DNA of 64,000 nt from contig JAYPVI010000003.1 of the NCBI GenBank assembly GCA_038134525.1, positions 1 through 64,000 on the forward strand. The letters are read 5' to 3'. Origin of the DNA: GCA-002727735 sp038134525 (GTDB lineage Bacteria; Bacteroidota; Bacteroidia; Flavobacteriales_D; Parvicellaceae). The notes beneath the pieces were generated by a model. The model was not told where the DNA came from, made no database searches, and saw nothing but the letters and a program-made list of their open reading frames with translations. Numbering within the stretch: the first letter of the stretch is position 1; each line of letters starts with the position of its first letter. Made by a program: the position numbers and the translations under genes. Below, piece by piece: positions 53,090-62,188 of this stretch.

Positions 53090-53965
53090 ATGGCAAGTCT
53101 TAAGGAAATAAGAACACGTATTACTTCTGTAGAATCAACGATGCAGATTACTTCTGCAATGAAAATGGTTTCCGCAGCTAAACTAAAACGTGCTCAAGAT
53201 GCTGTTACCCAAATGAGACCTTTTGCAAAAAAATTCAATGAGATTTTACTAAATGTATCTGGGTCTGTTGAAGGAGAAGAGCATCCATTAATGAAAAAAA
53301 GTAATGGTCAGAAAGTTTTATTAATCGCTCTTTCTTCTAACAGGGGTTTGTGCGGTGGATTCAATAGCAACGTCATTAAAGAGGTTAAAAGAGTTATTCA
53401 AGAAAATCCGGATAAAGAATATACTATTTTACCTATTGGAAAAAAAGTATACGATGCTTTCAAAAAGGGCACGTTAATTAATGATAATGAATTTTTACCC
53501 AAAGATTGCGAACTCATTTGGGATAACCTCAATTACGAATATGTTGTTGAGACCATATTAAAAATCATGAACGCATTTGAACAAAAAGTATATGATGAAT
53601 CTTTCATTATTTACAATTCATTTAAAAATGCTGCTGTACAAGAAATAATCAATGAAAAATTTCTTCCTGTCGAACCCATTGAAGATGATGGTAAAAATAC
53701 TTTGGTTGATTACATTTTTGAACCTAACCAAGAAGAAATTTTAAATGAATTAATTCCTAACTCTTTAAAGATTAAGTTTTACAAAGCGTTATTAGATTCT
53801 TTTGCATCAGAGCATGGCGCTAGAATGACTGCTATGCACAAGGCTACGGATAATGCAACTGAAATGAAAAAAGAATTAACGTTGTTCTACAACAAAGCTA
53901 GGCAAGCATCTATCACAAATGAAATTTTAGAAATTGTTGCTGGTGCTGAAGCACTTGGTGCTTAA
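53090..53965 (+). CDS. atpG: ATP synthase subunit gamma
   Basis: 291 residues. The N-terminal helix MASLKEIRTRITSVESTMQI and the C-terminal ITNEILEIVAGAEAL are the coiled coil that turns inside F1; LSSNRGLCGGFN is the usual signature near residue 83. It is the last gene of this ATP synthase operon and is followed by a strong terminator. Confidence 0.97.
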   Translation: MASLKEIRTRITSVESTMQITSAMKMVSAAKLKRAQDAVTQMRPFAKKFNEILLNVSGSVEGEEHPLMKKSNGQKVLLIALSSNRGLCGGFNSNVIKEVKRVIQENPDKEYTILPIGKKVYDAFKKGTLINDNEFLPKDCELIWDNLNYEYVVETILKIMNAFEQKVYDESFIIYNSFKNAAVQEIINEKFLPVEPIEDDGKNTLVDYIFEPNQEEILNELIPNSLKIKFYKALLDSFASEHGARMTAMHKATDNATEMKKELTLFYNKARQASITNEILEIVAGAEALGA

Positions 53966-53987
53966 TCAACAATTCATCTTTTATATT

Positions 53988-54018
53988 AAACCCTTGATGA
54001 TTTCAAGGGTTTTTTTTT
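53988..54018 (+). terminator. intrinsic terminator of the ATP synthase operon
   Basis: AAACCCTTGA and TCAAGGGTTT are perfect 10-base arms around a 5-base loop, followed by a T run to 54018. It lies 23 bases after the atpG stop. It is the only textbook terminator I found in the window. Confidence 0.9.
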
Positions 54019-54024
54019 ATTTTG

Positions 54025-55482
54025 ATGGTAATGGTTAACGTTTCTTTCTCACTAAAAAACAGAATTTACTTTTCAATGATTGCTATGGTAATGGTATCAC
54101 TAGTTGCTATTGGAATCACTACTGCTTACTTTTTTAAAGTACAAAATGATGAATACCATTTAAAACGAATAGAACGCAAACAAAAAACCGTAAACTTATC
54201 ACTAGAATACTTTTTAAATAATCTAAAACCTGAGGAAGTTGATGATTTTATTTCAAGAGATTTTGATTTAAAAGTACACGAAATAGCAAAAGTAAATTCA
54301 TTAATTATTCATGTTTTTAACACCAAAGGAGAGGAGCTAATCAATACTAAACCAGTAGATTCTATTTTTAAAAACAGCCAATTAAACCCCTTTCTTTTAT
54401 ATAAACTAAAAAATGCTGAAGAGGGAAAATATGTAGAGAAAAAAGAAAATGGATCCATAAATTCTTATTCTTTTGCTAAAAATAAGAGTGGTGAAAATAT
54501 GGTGATCATTAATATCCCTTACAATCCTCTAAATTTTACCGCTAAGACAGAAGTTAACTTATTTCTTAAGAGATTAATAGAAGTGTTTTTAGTGCTGTTC
54601 ATTGGGGCGCTTGTTATAGCTTATTTACTCACACAATATATTACTAAATCAATAGAAGAAGTTAGAAAGAAAATAGAAGGTGTCGAGATTAATGAAAGAA
54701 ATGAAAAACTAGCTTGGAACAAGAAAGATGAAATTGGTGTCTTGGTCAACGCCTACAATAAAATGATTGATAAATTAGAAATAAGCAAAAAGAAGTTAGC
54801 CCAAAATGAACGTCAAACTGCATGGAGAGAAATGGCTAAACAAGTTGCTCATGAAATTAAAAACCCTTTAACCCCCATGAAGCTCAGTGTTCAACATTTA
54901 AAAAGGGTGATTACATTGAAGGGGAAAGATGAAGAACAGCTCAAACTATTTGAAGATAAGATGATAGGGCAGATCGACTTGCTAAATGAAATTGCTGATG
55001 AATTTTCAAATTTTGCAGAGTTGCCCAAAGCAAAAATGAAAAAATTAAATTTAAACGCTATTATTGAAAAAACCATTAGTTTATATAACCATAATAAACA
55101 TGTGAATATTAACCATCATAATATCAATGATATTGTAGTTTTTGGCGATGAAAATCAGCTAACTAGAGTGCTCCATAATCTGCTTAAAAACAGCATACAA
55201 GCTGTAGATTTAAATGGGGATATTACCATTTCTACGACCGTTCAAAATAAACAAAACATGATACTAATTGAAGACAATGGAAAAGGAGTTCCAAAAGAAA
55301 TAGAGGATAAAATTTTTGAGCCAAAATTTACAACAAAGTCATCTGGCAAAGGCTTGGGCCTTCCTATAGTAGCACAAATCATCCGGAATCATGGTGGTGA
55401 GATAACTCTAAATAAAGAAAATAAAAAAGGAACTTGTTTTAAAATAACTTTACCGATTTTTGAAGATGAGTCAAAAAATTGA
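54025..55482 (+). CDS. NtrY-like membrane sensor histidine kinase
   Basis: About 485 residues from the ATG at 54025 (a second ATG is two codons on). Two membrane helices (about 15-37 and 183-204) flank an extracytoplasmic sensor domain; a HAMP linker follows. The kinase core has His276 in QVAHEIKNPLTPMKLS, a form typical of NtrY, then NLLKNSIQAV, DNGKGVP and GKGLGLPIV. No partner response regulator lies nearby. recO starts within its last 17 bases. Confidence 0.9.
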   Translation: MVMVNVSFSLKNRIYFSMIAMVMVSLVAIGITTAYFFKVQNDEYHLKRIERKQKTVNLSLEYFLNNLKPEEVDDFISRDFDLKVHEIAKVNSLIIHVFNTKGEELINTKPVDSIFKNSQLNPFLLYKLKNAEEGKYVEKKENGSINSYSFAKNKSGENMVIINIPYNPLNFTAKTEVNLFLKRLIEVFLVLFIGALVIAYLLTQYITKSIEEVRKKIEGVEINERNEKLAWNKKDEIGVLVNAYNKMIDKLEISKKKLAQNERQTAWREMAKQVAHEIKNPLTPMKLSVQHLKRVITLKGKDEEQLKLFEDKMIGQIDLLNEIADEFSNFAELPKAKMKKLNLNAIIEKTISLYNHNKHVNINHHNINDIVVFGDENQLTRVLHNLLKNSIQAVDLNGDITISTTVQNKQNMILIEDNGKGVPKEIEDKIFEPKFTTKSSGKGLGLPIVAQIIRNHGGEITLNKENKKGTCFKITLPIFEDESKN

Positions 55483-56170
55483 AGGCTTTTTTCTAAAATC
55501 AACCAAGCTAAATCAAAATGTTTTACTTGTCGATTTATTTACCCTTCAATACGGTCGTTCAGCTTTTATTTTTGCTCATCAAAAAAAAGCTCCATTTATA
55601 TTTCAACCTTTTCACTTTTTTACTTTTCAATCCAACTATAATCCTGAAAAGAAACTTAATAAAGCTAAGAATCAAGAACTTATCTTTCCAATAATCGATA
55701 TTGTTAGTGACGTTAGAAAAACTGGACTAGCGATATTGTTAACAGAAATTCTTAACAAATGCATAAATAATTTTGAGGTTAGTCCTAGTTTATATGTGCA
55801 GATTAAAAAAATGGTAATTTCTTTTGAACATCAAGACTTTAATCCTCTATTTGGTGTTTTCTTCGTGAAAGAAATATTACATTATTTCGGCATAAATCCT
55901 CAAAACAACTATGGTAAAATCAACCCTTACTTTAGCATTTCAAATGGGCGTTTTCAGGCTGAAAGAGATGAACTTACAATTCCTAATTTCCCCCATGAAG
56001 ATTTTCATCAATTATTAGGCATGAATATTGATAGTGTTTTTTCTAGAAAAGTTTCCGTTAAAAAGCGTAGGGAAATACTAAACTTGCTGCTAGAATACTT
56101 ATCATATCATGAAATATTAAATCAAAAGCAAATACAATCTGTACAAGTACTACAGTCAATTTACGATTGA
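55466..56170 (+). CDS. recO: DNA repair protein RecO
   Basis: 234 residues from the ATG at 55466, overlapping the kinase gene by 17 bases. The N-terminal OB fold is recognisable (IEGFFLKSTKLNQNVLLVDL, YGRSAFIFAH), followed by a helical domain with KKRREILNLLLEYLSYH. The usual zinc-binding cysteines of RecO are absent, as in some other members. It loads RecA onto SSB-coated DNA with RecR. Its stop overlaps the TTG start of the receptor gene. Confidence 0.88.
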   Translation: MSQKIEGFFLKSTKLNQNVLLVDLFTLQYGRSAFIFAHQKKAPFIFQPFHFFTFQSNYNPEKKLNKAKNQELIFPIIDIVSDVRKTGLAILLTEILNKCINNFEVSPSLYVQIKKMVISFEHQDFNPLFGVFFVKEILHYFGINPQNNYGKINPYFSISNGRFQAERDELTIPNFPHEDFHQLLGMNIDSVFSRKVSVKKRREILNLLLEYLSYHEILNQKQIQSVQVLQSIYD

Positions 56171-58581
56171 AAACAAATATAATAGCATATATATTATTTT
56201 TTAGTTGCATCACTACAAATACCATTTGTAGCCAGGAGATAAGATTAATTAATCCGTACGGTAATCCTGCAATAAACAAAACCGTTTTAGTAAATAGGGG
56301 AAATGTTGATACATTGAAATCAAATAAAAGAGGTAAAATCAATATAAGTAAGAGTGATGAATATCATTCTATTACTATTTTAGAACATAACCAAACTATA
56401 CTAAAAGATACTATATTAAAAAACAACGGCTTAGTTACGGTTTCTTCTTCTTCAGCTGACGCACTTCCCACTTTCGAAACCAAAATATCGAATAAGGCAA
56501 ACATCCTAAATCACCTTAAAGAGTTTGACCACGAAACTATTACAAAAGACCAAATTAATAATAATGATTATTCCACTTCAGCAGACATATTATTGCTTTC
56601 TGACGGAGTAACCATACAAAAAAGTCAGGGCGGAGGGGGGAGTCCAATTATCAGAGGTTTTGAAGCAAATAGAATTTTATTGATGATTGATGGGGTAAGG
56701 ATGAATAATGCCATTTACCGTAGCGGTCATATTCAAAATAGTCTTACAATAGACCCATTTATAGTTGAAAGTTTTAATGTTATTTATGGCCCATCAGCTG
56801 TAATTTACGGAAGTGATGCCATAGGAGGTGTAATAAACTATTTCACCACTAAGCCTAGTTTATCAACAAAAAAAGATACCGCGTTGGAAAAAGTTAGATT
56901 TCTATCCCGACTCAACAAAGGAGCTGACGAATTAACGAATCATGTTGACATTAATATCGGCTATAATAAATGGGCATCTTTTTCTTCTTTGACATTTAAA
57001 CAGTTTGGCGATATTGTTATGGGGAAAAACCGACAACATGGTTATAACGATTGGGGTAAGGTGCCCTTCTATGTAAACAATAATTTTAGAAACGATAGTT
57101 TAGTGCAAAACCCCAATCCTGATAATCAATTTGGGGTAGGGTATAATCAAATTGATTTTACCCAAAAATTCGTGTTTAGTCCTAATAGAAATTTTGAGAT
57201 TTATACAAACTCTCAATTCAGCACATCTACTAATATCCAACGTTTCGATCAGTTAAATAATTTTAATGAGATAGGTCTTCCTCAATTTTCCACTTGGGAA
57301 TATGGTCCACAATTGAGAATAATGAATGTATTAAATGTTTATTGGAAAAAATCAACTCGTTTATTTAATAATATCGTTTTTAACACGTCACATCAGCATT
57401 TAGAAGAAAGTAGAAATATCAGGCTTTATAATGATCCGTTTTTAGATCAAAATAAAGAACAAGTAGATGTAGTTGGAATAAATATTAATGCCAATAAAAC
57501 CATTAGCGAAACACTATCGGTAAGTTATGGTGGTGAAGTTTATTCAAATAAAATTAATAGTAAAGGCAAAAGAACAAATATTTTCACTCACGAAGATTTT
57601 TCGCATTTGAGTAGATACCCTAATGGTGGTAGCGGCATGGTTATGCAAGGATTCTACAGTATGCTTCGATGGCAAAAAGAAAAATGGAGTTTTGTTTCTG
57701 GAGTTAGATATGCTATTAATGAAATAAAAGGCCAATTTAACGATTCTATTTTTGGGAACTATTTTGAAGAAATAAATGCCAAGAACAATTCACTAAATGG
57801 TTCTCTTTATTTGAGTTACTATCCAAATAGTAATACCAAATATAATTTTTCTATTTGCACTGGCTTTAGAAGTCCCAATGTAGATGATTTTGGAAAGGTA
57901 TTTAATAAAGATGGTTTCATTACTGTTCCTAACAACAACCTAATTCCTGAATATGCTTACAATGGTTCTTTTGGGATATCTAAAACTTTTTTAGTCGGTA
58001 AAGAAAATAATCTAAAAATTAAATGTAATGGCTTTGGAACTTGGCTAAATAATATGATAATTAAAGATAACTTTTATCTAAATGGCCAAACCCATTTAGA
58101 ATGGAATGGCATACAATATGCCATTCTAGCTAATAGAAATGCCAGCCAAGGTTTAGTATACGGAATAAACCATTCTCTTGAATTTAAAATAAAACATTTA
58201 CAAGTAAAATATGCGCTTAACTACACCAGGGGAATAATAACATACAATTCGATGCCGGTTGGTCATATTCCACCAATTACAGGAAATGTGTTTATAAATT
58301 GGATAACGGACAAATATACTTTTTCAATTTTTTCACTGTTTAATGGAGAAAAAAATCAAAGAGATTTTGGGCCTGGAAATGTTGATAATCCATTAGAGGC
58401 TACGATTGATGGTTATCCATCTTGGTACACCATTAATACCCGTTTTTCAAAGAAAATTAATTCCAATCTAGACTTATCCATAAGCTGTAATAACATATTG
58501 GATATACATTATAAGAGGTTTGCATCAGGAATAAGTGCCCCAGGAAGAAATATAGGATTTACCTTAAAATTAATCTATTAA
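56167..58581 (+). CDS. TonB-dependent outer-membrane receptor
   Basis: 804 residues from a TTG that overlaps the recO stop (TTGA); no ATG would keep the signal peptide, which ends TICSQ. A short carboxypeptidase-like region (about 25-105) precedes the plug (SADILLLSDGVTIQKSQGGG, RGFEANRILLMIDGVRMNNA and YGSDAIGGVINYF) and the barrel, which ends SAPGRNIGFTLKLIY. The stretches FRSPNVDD and PNNNLIPEY resemble FRAP and NPNL motifs of haem receptors such as HmuR, so haem or iron is a possible ligand. It overlaps the convergent Lrp gene by 12 bases. Confidence 0.88.
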   Translation: MKTNIIAYILFFSCITTNTICSQEIRLINPYGNPAINKTVLVNRGNVDTLKSNKRGKINISKSDEYHSITILEHNQTILKDTILKNNGLVTVSSSSADALPTFETKISNKANILNHLKEFDHETITKDQINNNDYSTSADILLLSDGVTIQKSQGGGGSPIIRGFEANRILLMIDGVRMNNAIYRSGHIQNSLTIDPFIVESFNVIYGPSAVIYGSDAIGGVINYFTTKPSLSTKKDTALEKVRFLSRLNKGADELTNHVDINIGYNKWASFSSLTFKQFGDIVMGKNRQHGYNDWGKVPFYVNNNFRNDSLVQNPNPDNQFGVGYNQIDFTQKFVFSPNRNFEIYTNSQFSTSTNIQRFDQLNNFNEIGLPQFSTWEYGPQLRIMNVLNVYWKKSTRLFNNIVFNTSHQHLEESRNIRLYNDPFLDQNKEQVDVVGININANKTISETLSVSYGGEVYSNKINSKGKRTNIFTHEDFSHLSRYPNGGSGMVMQGFYSMLRWQKEKWSFVSGVRYAINEIKGQFNDSIFGNYFEEINAKNNSLNGSLYLSYYPNSNTKYNFSICTGFRSPNVDDFGKVFNKDGFITVPNNNLIPEYAYNGSFGISKTFLVGKENNLKIKCNGFGTWLNNMIIKDNFYLNGQTHLEWNGIQYAILANRNASQGLVYGINHSLEFKIKHLQVKYALNYTRGIITYNSMPVGHIPPITGNVFINWITDKYTFSIFSLFNGEKNQRDFGPGNVDNPLEATIDGYPSWYTINTRFSKKINSNLDLSISCNNILDIHYKRFASGISAPGRNIGFTLKLIY

Positions 58582-59058
58582 ATTAATCTCCGACTTGTAA
58601 TTTAAAGGCGTAATTGGTGTGTCTTTCTTTATTGAAAGTACAACAGATGTTTGCATTTGACCAATTTCTTCAATTTGACCTAGCTTTTCTTCCAATACGA
58701 TATCAAATGAGGGAATATCTTTCGTAATAATGCGTAGTTGGTAATCAAAATTACCCGTTAATTGAAGACACTCTACAACTTCATCAATTTTATTGATGGC
58801 TTCCATAAAATTCACAACTGCTGTACTCTTTTGTCTGATAAGAGATAACTGAACAAGAGCCATAAATCCCAATCCTAATTTTCCATTATTAACTTTGGCA
58901 TGGTAACTAGAAATGATGTCCAACTTTTCTAACTTTTGAACTCTTCCAAGAGTAGGTGCTGCAGAAAGACCCACCGCTTTACTAAGCTCAATATTGGTAA
59001 TTTTACTGTTCTCTTGTAGGGCTCTTAAAATCTTTAAATCTATAATATCTAATTTCAT
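58570..59058 (-). CDS. Lrp/AsnC-family transcriptional regulator
   Basis: 162 residues. An N-terminal helix-turn-helix (LKILRALQENSKITNIELSK, then GLSAAPTLGRVQKLE) is followed by the RAM ligand domain (VVECLQLTGNFDYQLRI). Such regulators sense amino acids or related metabolites as octamers. The targets here are unknown; the neighbouring cyclase gene is 56 bases further on the same strand but is upstream in the opposite sense of transcription order. Confidence 0.92.
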   Translation of the reverse strand: MKLDIIDLKILRALQENSKITNIELSKAVGLSAAPTLGRVQKLEKLDIISSYHAKVNNGKLGLGFMALVQLSLIRQKSTAVVNFMEAINKIDEVVECLQLTGNFDYQLRIITKDIPSFDIVLEEKLGQIEEIGQMQTSVVLSIKKDTPITPLNYKSEINLID

Positions 59059-59114
59059 TTTGTGAAAATTTCGGAATAAAAATACGTTTTATAAGCGTTT
59101 TATGAAATTTTATT

Positions 59115-59885
59115 TCAATAAAATATGGAGAAAAGTACCGGTCTCGAAGGAGAAGCATCATTTTTTAAGTTTGCTAAGGATAAATTTAGCAAGTACAATC
59201 CATCTTTAAGTTCATTTGGAACACCTATAAATTCGGTTATAGTGGATACTTGATCTAAACTTGATGGATAATCCCAAAAAGCACGATGTGATAACAATAG
59301 TCCATCATCAAATTCTTTATCTATCGAGGGTTGATCAATTAAAAGGTGGCGTATTCCCTTTTCTCTAATATATGCTGCCGTTTCATGATGTAAATAGGGC
59401 CAATTACTTCCGTCATAGTTTTTGGTTTTTAAATCCTCATAGTTTACTTGTGTTTTAAGAATTAATGCTTCGATTTGAGGATTTATTTTCCCTTCCAATT
59501 CCGATTTTAAAACACATAGATCTCCTTGCTCAATCGGTTTTTTAGGTGAATTATCCATAACTGTGGGCTTTACTGTTATGAGCTGTGCAATAAAATGAAA
59601 TCGATTCAATACGATATTAACGGGAACATCATCTTTTGCTATGTGACCAACTGACTCGGTGTGTGTCATATTCGCGTGCGGATTTATAATAACTTCTTTA
59701 AAATTAACCGATCCGCCTTCTTTTACGCTTCCAATAAAATTATCTCCTTTAATTACATTAGATGTAATCGGGTGAGAATACCAAGCTTTAAAACCCGTTT
59801 TTTCTTTAGTTTCTAATGAAATATCTACCGGCTTACTTAGATCTACTTTAGCAGATTTATTGCCTAATTTAAATGTTATAACCAT
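59115..59885 (-). CDS. cyclase-family (kynurenine formamidase-like) hydrolase
   Basis: 256 residues. The PF04199 cyclase fold is suggested by INPHANMTHTESVGHI, a form of the HxGTHxDxPxH metal motif, and by HLLIDQPSIDKEFDDGLLLSH with a late histidine. The substrate is unknown; kynurenine formamidase is only one possibility. It overlaps the hemW stop by one base (TAATG), so the two are co-translated, and it precedes the Lrp gene on the same strand. Confidence 0.82.
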   Translation of the reverse strand: MVITFKLGNKSAKVDLSKPVDISLETKEKTGFKAWYSHPITSNVIKGDNFIGSVKEGGSVNFKEVIINPHANMTHTESVGHIAKDDVPVNIVLNRFHFIAQLITVKPTVMDNSPKKPIEQGDLCVLKSELEGKINPQIEALILKTQVNYEDLKTKNYDGSNWPYLHHETAAYIREKGIRHLLIDQPSIDKEFDDGLLLSHRAFWDYPSSLDQVSTITEFIGVPNELKDGLYLLNLSLANLKNDASPSRPVLFSIFY

Positions 59886-61012
59886 TAATTTAAAATAAAT
59901 AATTCTCTTGATATAAGCTCAGACAATAACCACTTTTCTTTATTCATTACAAGATTATCGTTCCTCAAATTAAGTATTCCTTCCTTCAAAAAACGATCAA
60001 TCTTTGTGGTAATCTCCTTTTTTTTATCCTCATCTAATAAAGATAGGGCATCCGACAAATTCAAACCTTCATTTGTTCTAAGACCAAGCATAATAATTTC
60101 ATTGTAGTGATCTATAAGCGACAATTTTTCTTTTTGCTGACTAAAATTTTGCGAAGATAATTGCTGAATATATTGAGCATTGCTTGACACATTCCAATAT
60201 CTATAGGGATACTGATATGAGTGGGCAGATGGGCCAAATCCCAAGTAAGTACTTTTCTTCCAATAATTTCTATTGTGTATTGATGATTTACCGTCTAATG
60301 AAAAGTTAGAAATCTCATAATGAATAAATTTATGATCTTGTAATAATTTAGTAATTATGTGAAACTCTTTTTCGCTGTCAATATCTCTAATTTCTTTTAA
60401 TTTATTTTGTTTTTTTAGCTTACCAAAATAGGTTTTGTCTTCAATAGTGAAATGATAACATGAAATGTGAGATGGTTTCGTTTTTAAAAGTGAAAAGAGT
60501 TCTCCTTTTATGTCTCGATTAAAAAAATCGGGTACTCCATATATAAAATCAACACTAATGTTGTTAAATCCCAATTTCTTTGCCAATAGTATTGATTGAA
60601 TAGCTTTTTGCTCATCATGACTCCGATTCATCCAGTTAAGAATATCGGTATTTAAAGACTGTACACCTATACTAAGCCTATTTATTCCAATGTCTTTGTA
60701 ACCCAATAGCAACAATTCAGTTACATCTTCAGGATTAATTTCAAGTGTAATTTCAATCTGTTTTGATCTTTTAGTGTATTTACTTATTTGGTATATTATC
60801 TTTTCAATTTGTGAAACTTCTAATACAGAGGGTGTTCCTCCACCAAAATAAAGGCTATTTATTTTTTTTGGGAATTCATTTTTCCTAATGTCAATTTCAT
60901 TGCAAATAGCATCTGACATCTCAGATGTGTTTGTCATGTTGGTTGTGAAATGAAAATCACAATAATGACATGCTTTTCTACAAAATGGGATATGTACGTA
61001 GATTCCTGACAA
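59885..61012 (-). CDS. hemW: radical SAM haem chaperone HemW
   Basis: 375 residues from the TTG at 61012, which gives MSGIYVHIPFC, the conserved HemW start; an upstream TTG at 61033 would add seven residues. The [4Fe-4S] cysteines Cys11, Cys15 and Cys18 are in CRKACHYC, the fourth-position Phe and IYFGGGTPS follow, and HYEISNFSLDG and GLRTNEGLNL belong to the C-terminal domain. HemW passes haem to respiratory proteins and is often misnamed oxygen-independent coproporphyrinogen oxidase. It is co-transcribed with the cyclase gene. Confidence 0.92.
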   Translation of the reverse strand: MSGIYVHIPFCRKACHYCDFHFTTNMTNTSEMSDAICNEIDIRKNEFPKKINSLYFGGGTPSVLEVSQIEKIIYQISKYTKRSKQIEITLEINPEDVTELLLLGYKDIGINRLSIGVQSLNTDILNWMNRSHDEQKAIQSILLAKKLGFNNISVDFIYGVPDFFNRDIKGELFSLLKTKPSHISCYHFTIEDKTYFGKLKKQNKLKEIRDIDSEKEFHIITKLLQDHKFIHYEISNFSLDGKSSIHNRNYWKKSTYLGFGPSAHSYQYPYRYWNVSSNAQYIQQLSSQNFSQQKEKLSLIDHYNEIIMLGLRTNEGLNLSDALSLLDEDKKKEITTKIDRFLKEGILNLRNDNLVMNKEKWLLSELISRELFILN

Positions 61013-61039
61013 AATCAATAGAATATATTGCAAATTAAT

Positions 61040-61055
61040 ATTGTAATTTTACAAT
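61040..61055. repeat. inverted repeat between hemW and the biotin carrier gene
   Basis: ATTGTAA and TTACAAT are perfect 7-base arms with a 2-base spacer, centred in the 55-base gap between divergent genes. It could be a regulator site or a promoter coincidence in AT-rich DNA. Confidence 0.35.
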
Positions 61056-61067
61056 AAATTAAATGTA

Positions 61068-61553
61068 ATGATAAAAGCTGTTTACAATAAAACAACTCAT
61101 TTAGAATTATCTCAGGATGCCATTTCTAAAATGGAAATAGAAAAAATAGATATAGAAAACAATAGTGTTAATTTGAGGATTGGAAATAACAAATACCACT
61201 GTAAACTTTTAAAAAAATATCCTCTAGAAAACAATTATTTTATAAAAGTCAATGGAACACTAATTTCACTCGAAAAAAAACAGCATTACAGTGAAGCTTT
61301 ATCAAAAATTAGTAAATACACCAATAGTGATCAAAAAATTGATAAACTAGTTTCTCCTATGCCTGGTCTTATTCTAGAGCTTCAAACTGAAGTTGGAAAA
61401 ACGGTTAAAAAAGACGAGCCATTATTAATCCTTGAAGCCATGAAAATGGAAAACGTACTATGTTCCCCTGTTGATGGTGTAATCAAAGAAATTTTAGTTG
61501 AAACTAAACAAACCGTAGAAAAAAACAGTGTACTCATTAAATTTGATTTATGA
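61068..61553 (+). CDS. biotin carboxyl carrier protein-like subunit
   Basis: 161 residues. The C-terminal 75 residues are a biotinyl domain: SPMPGLILELQTEVGKTVKK, then LEAMKMENVLCSP with Lys in AMKM as the biotin site. The N-terminal half is a short beta-rich domain of unknown role. It is the type fused or paired with acyl-CoA carboxylases in this phylum, but no carboxylase genes are here. The next gene overlaps by 4 bases (ATGA). Confidence 0.88.
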   Translation: MIKAVYNKTTHLELSQDAISKMEIEKIDIENNSVNLRIGNNKYHCKLLKKYPLENNYFIKVNGTLISLEKKQHYSEALSKISKYTNSDQKIDKLVSPMPGLILELQTEVGKTVKKDEPLLILEAMKMENVLCSPVDGVIKEILVETKQTVEKNSVLIKFDL

Positions 61554-62188
61554 AAAAATTAATCTTAATTGTCTTAATTCCTTGTTGTTTATTTTCCTGT
61601 TCAAACGGTAAGACATCGACCAATGAGACCCTTCCTACAATATCAAAAAAAGTAGAAGAAAAGAAAGAACATGAGTATAACCTTGGAGAAGTTATGGTGA
61701 AATGGACTGCATTTAAACACGCTAGCAAAGCTCAGGTTGGGGGAAAATTTAATAGTGACTCTATTGAAATAACTGGATTTAATGCCAGCACTAATTTATA
61801 TGAAGCGGTTACAGGAACATCTTTTAAAATACCTACATCAACCACTTCTACAGGGGATAAATCAAGAGACTATAAAATTATCACTTCGTTTTTCAATACG
61901 ATGGTTAATACACAGTTTATTACTGGTACTATTTCTAGCATAAATAAAAATGGAAATGGCATTTTATTATTAAAAATGAACGATCAAGAAGTAGAAAAAG
62001 AGTTTTCTTGGGAACTTGATGAAAATACTTTTGAATTTTATTTAAAGACCTCCATTAATGTGTTTGACTGGGGCGCACAAGCTGCATTAAATGCACTAAA
62101 TGAAGTTTGCCTCGAGCAACACACCGGACCTGATGGAGTAAATAAACTCTGGCCAGATGTGGATATAACTGTTTTTGCCGCGCTATAA
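61550..62188 (+). CDS. YceI-like lipoprotein
   Basis: 212 residues. A lipobox gives Cys17 (CCLFSCSN). The mature part, after a charged linker, has VKWTAFKHASKAQVGGKFNS and IEITGFNAST, like larger YceI lipid-binding lipoproteins, and ends DVDITVFAAL. It overlaps the biotin carrier gene by 4 bases and the convergent ribE by 6 bases. A second YceI protein lies at 36162. Confidence 0.78.
   Translation: MKKLILIVLIPCCLFSCSNGKTSTNETLPTISKKVEEKKEHEYNLGEVMVKWTAFKHASKAQVGGKFNSDSIEITGFNASTNLYEAVTGTSFKIPTSTTSTGDKSRDYKIITSFFNTMVNTQFITGTISSINKNGNGILLLKMNDQEVEKEFSWELDENTFEFYLKTSINVFDWGAQAALNALNEVCLEQHTGPDGVNKLWPDVDITVFAAL

Noticed and set aside
56167..58581. Vitamin B12 riboswitch ahead of the TonB receptor gene
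   Set aside because: The gene starts within the recO stop, so there is no untranslated leader.
59107..59124. ATTTTAT-TTCA-ATAAAAT hairpin at the end of the cyclase gene
   Set aside because: The arms contain only A and T and overlap the stop codon; such pairings are expected by chance in this AT-rich DNA.
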